From assembly GCA_964428805.1 (NCBI GenBank), contig CAYRZF010000089.1, positions 1-8,158 of the forward strand: a stretch of 8,158 bases of DNA, written 5' to 3'. Positions 7,722-8,158 of the stretch are shown piece after piece. Below the pieces are notes generated by a model. That model saw nothing but the letters and a program-made list of their open reading frames with translations, did not search any database and was not told the DNA's origin. Position 1 is the first letter of the stretch. Every line of letters begins with the position of its first letter. This DNA is from CAYRZF01 sp964428805. Lineage in GTDB: Bacteria > Methylomirabilota > Methylomirabilia > Rokubacteriales > CSP1-6. Both the position numbers and the translations under genes were made by a program.

Positions 7722-7729
7722 TCTCCTCT
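7722..7729 (-). promoter_or_regulatory. Ribosome binding site of icd
   Basis: On the minus strand the bases read AGAGGAGA, 8 bases before the ATG at 7713. This supports the 424-residue start over the in-frame upstream extension. Confidence 0.75.
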
Positions 7730-7744
7730 GAGCGGGATTCCCCC

Positions 7745-7799
7745 GTGGGCCGCCGGAAGCCCGCGCCCGGAGCCTCTGCCGGTTGGCCAGGCGGCCCAC
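7745..7799 (-). other. 10-bp inverted repeat in the icd leader
   Basis: gtgggccgcc at 7745-7754 and ggcggcccac at 7790-7799 are perfect reverse complements with 35 bases between them. In the icd leader RNA they could form a long stem ending about 31 bases before the start codon, leaving the ribosome binding site free. The loop can fold further (ccgg with ccgg). It could be a leader structure, an mRNA stabiliser or an operator; it has no U-run and matches no riboswitch I know. Confidence 0.35.
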
Positions 7800-7841
7800 C
7801 CGAGCGTGAAGAGGCGCGGCCGATGGAGGCCCCGCGGCGAG

Positions 7842-7870
7842 ATCCTACCACCACCCTCAAACAGTCGAAA
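7842..7870 (-). promoter_or_regulatory. Candidate promoter of icd-aceK
   Basis: On the minus strand an extended -10 reads TGG-TAGGAT (hexamer at 7842-7847). A weak -35, TTTCGA (7865-7870), lies 17 bases upstream. Transcription would start near 7835, giving a leader of about 120 bases. The -35 overlaps an imperfect 16-base palindrome (7866-7881, cgaaa..tttcg). The match to consensus is modest, and icd could also be read through from the upstream gene. Confidence 0.25.
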
Positions 7871-7882
7871 GGGCCTTTTCGC

Positions 7883-8158
7883 TCACTTCCGGGTTCGTCG
7901 CTCCTTTGGCGGGCCTTTTCTTAGGTGCTTCTCCACCCAGGTGAACGCGGCCACCGCTGTCGGGAACCCTGAGGTGGTGACCGCCAGTAGGACCACGTGC
8001 TCGATCTCCTGCGGCGTCGCCCCGGCCTCCCGCGCCCGCTGGGCGTGCGATCGGACGGCCCCCTCCAGCCGCCCGCCGATCGCCATCCCCAGCTTTACCA
8101 GCTCCCTTGTCTTTTGATCAAGGGGGCCCGCCTCGTGGGCGGCTCCGCCCAAGGCTTC
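7883..8158 (-). CDS. Carboxymuconolactone decarboxylase (CMD) family protein, C-terminal part
   Basis: The frame is open from the right edge of the window to TGA at 7883-7885, giving 91 residues; the true start lies outside. The pattern GPLDQKTRELVKLGMAIG (11-28), then EGAVRSHAQRAREAGATPQEIEHVVLLAVTT and GFPTAVAAFTWVE, is the CMD/AhpD-like helical fold. The histidine in RSH (38) is kept, but the two cysteines that thiol-active members have 7 and 4 residues before it are Leu31 and Ala34, so AhpD-type peroxidase activity is unlikely. The tail is very basic (RKGPPKERRTRK). The exact reaction, if any, cannot be given; such cysteine-less small members are common next to unrelated genes. It precedes icd by 169 bases on the same strand. 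Confidence 0.8.
   Translation of the reverse strand, partial: EALGGAAHEAGPLDQKTRELVKLGMAIGGRLEGAVRSHAQRAREAGATPQEIEHVVLLAVTTSGFPTAVAAFTWVEKHLRKGPPKERRTRK

Noticed and set aside
6439..7860. Longer isocitrate dehydrogenase start giving 473 residues
   Set aside because: The extension lies upstream of the ribosome binding site and reads as Arg/Gly/Ser-rich non-family sequence.
7871..7920. Direct repeat gggccttttc at 7871-7880 and 7911-7920
   Set aside because: Only two 10-base copies, one inside codons for Lys-Gly-Pro; probably chance and not a CRISPR or att site.

Overview
The window is GC-rich bacterial DNA that is almost entirely coding. Seven genes or gene remnants lie head-to-tail on the minus strand, with an eighth, partial gene at the right edge. 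One partial plus-strand gene at the left edge converges on them. A GltA-type citrate synthase, NADP-dependent isocitrate dehydrogenase with AceK, proton-translocating transhydrogenase and a predicted outer-membrane beta-barrel point to a Gram-negative aerobe or facultative organism. Protein style and composition resemble uncultured high-GC lineages such as Rokubacteria/Methylomirabilota or a proteobacterium. That placement is inference; no rRNA or other marker gene is present.

Left region (1-740): the C-terminal half of PntB, the NADP(H)-binding subunit of the transhydrogenase, runs on the plus strand to 707.

Rearranged region (741-2128, minus strand): three pieces follow a complete radical SAM gene. 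In transcription order they are the C-terminal tail of an ethylbenzene-dehydrogenase-like domain protein with no N-terminal part, an intact predicted outer-membrane beta-barrel of the phenol-degradation 'MetA' type, and the SPASM tail of a second radical SAM gene. That tail matches the complete neighbour at 130 of 150 aligned bases. Two truncated genes, each missing its 5' part, mark this as a rearrangement scar.

Central-metabolism region (2129-7713, minus strand): in transcription order icd, aceK, gltA and the radical SAM/SPASM gene. AceK phosphorylates and dephosphorylates isocitrate dehydrogenase, so the icd-aceK pair (3 bases apart) places the regulator beside its target; the target serine is present in Icd. 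gltA has its own strong ribosome binding site and a good sigma-54-like -24/-12 element. Its stop codon overlaps the radical SAM start (ATGA), so the two are probably translated together. The genes bracket the citrate-to-2-oxoglutarate entry of the TCA cycle and the switch to the glyoxylate shunt. No shunt enzyme gene (aceA, aceB) is in the window.

Right edge (7883-8158): the C-terminal part of a small carboxymuconolactone-decarboxylase-family protein without the redox cysteines, followed by a 169-base gap with a candidate promoter and a structured leader ahead of icd.

I see no convincing new multi-gene system. The best leads are the duplicated and truncated radical SAM gene with its remnant neighbours, the citrate synthase/radical SAM translational coupling, and the possible sigma-54 control of gltA. 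No tRNA, rRNA, CRISPR array or insertion sequence was recognised.
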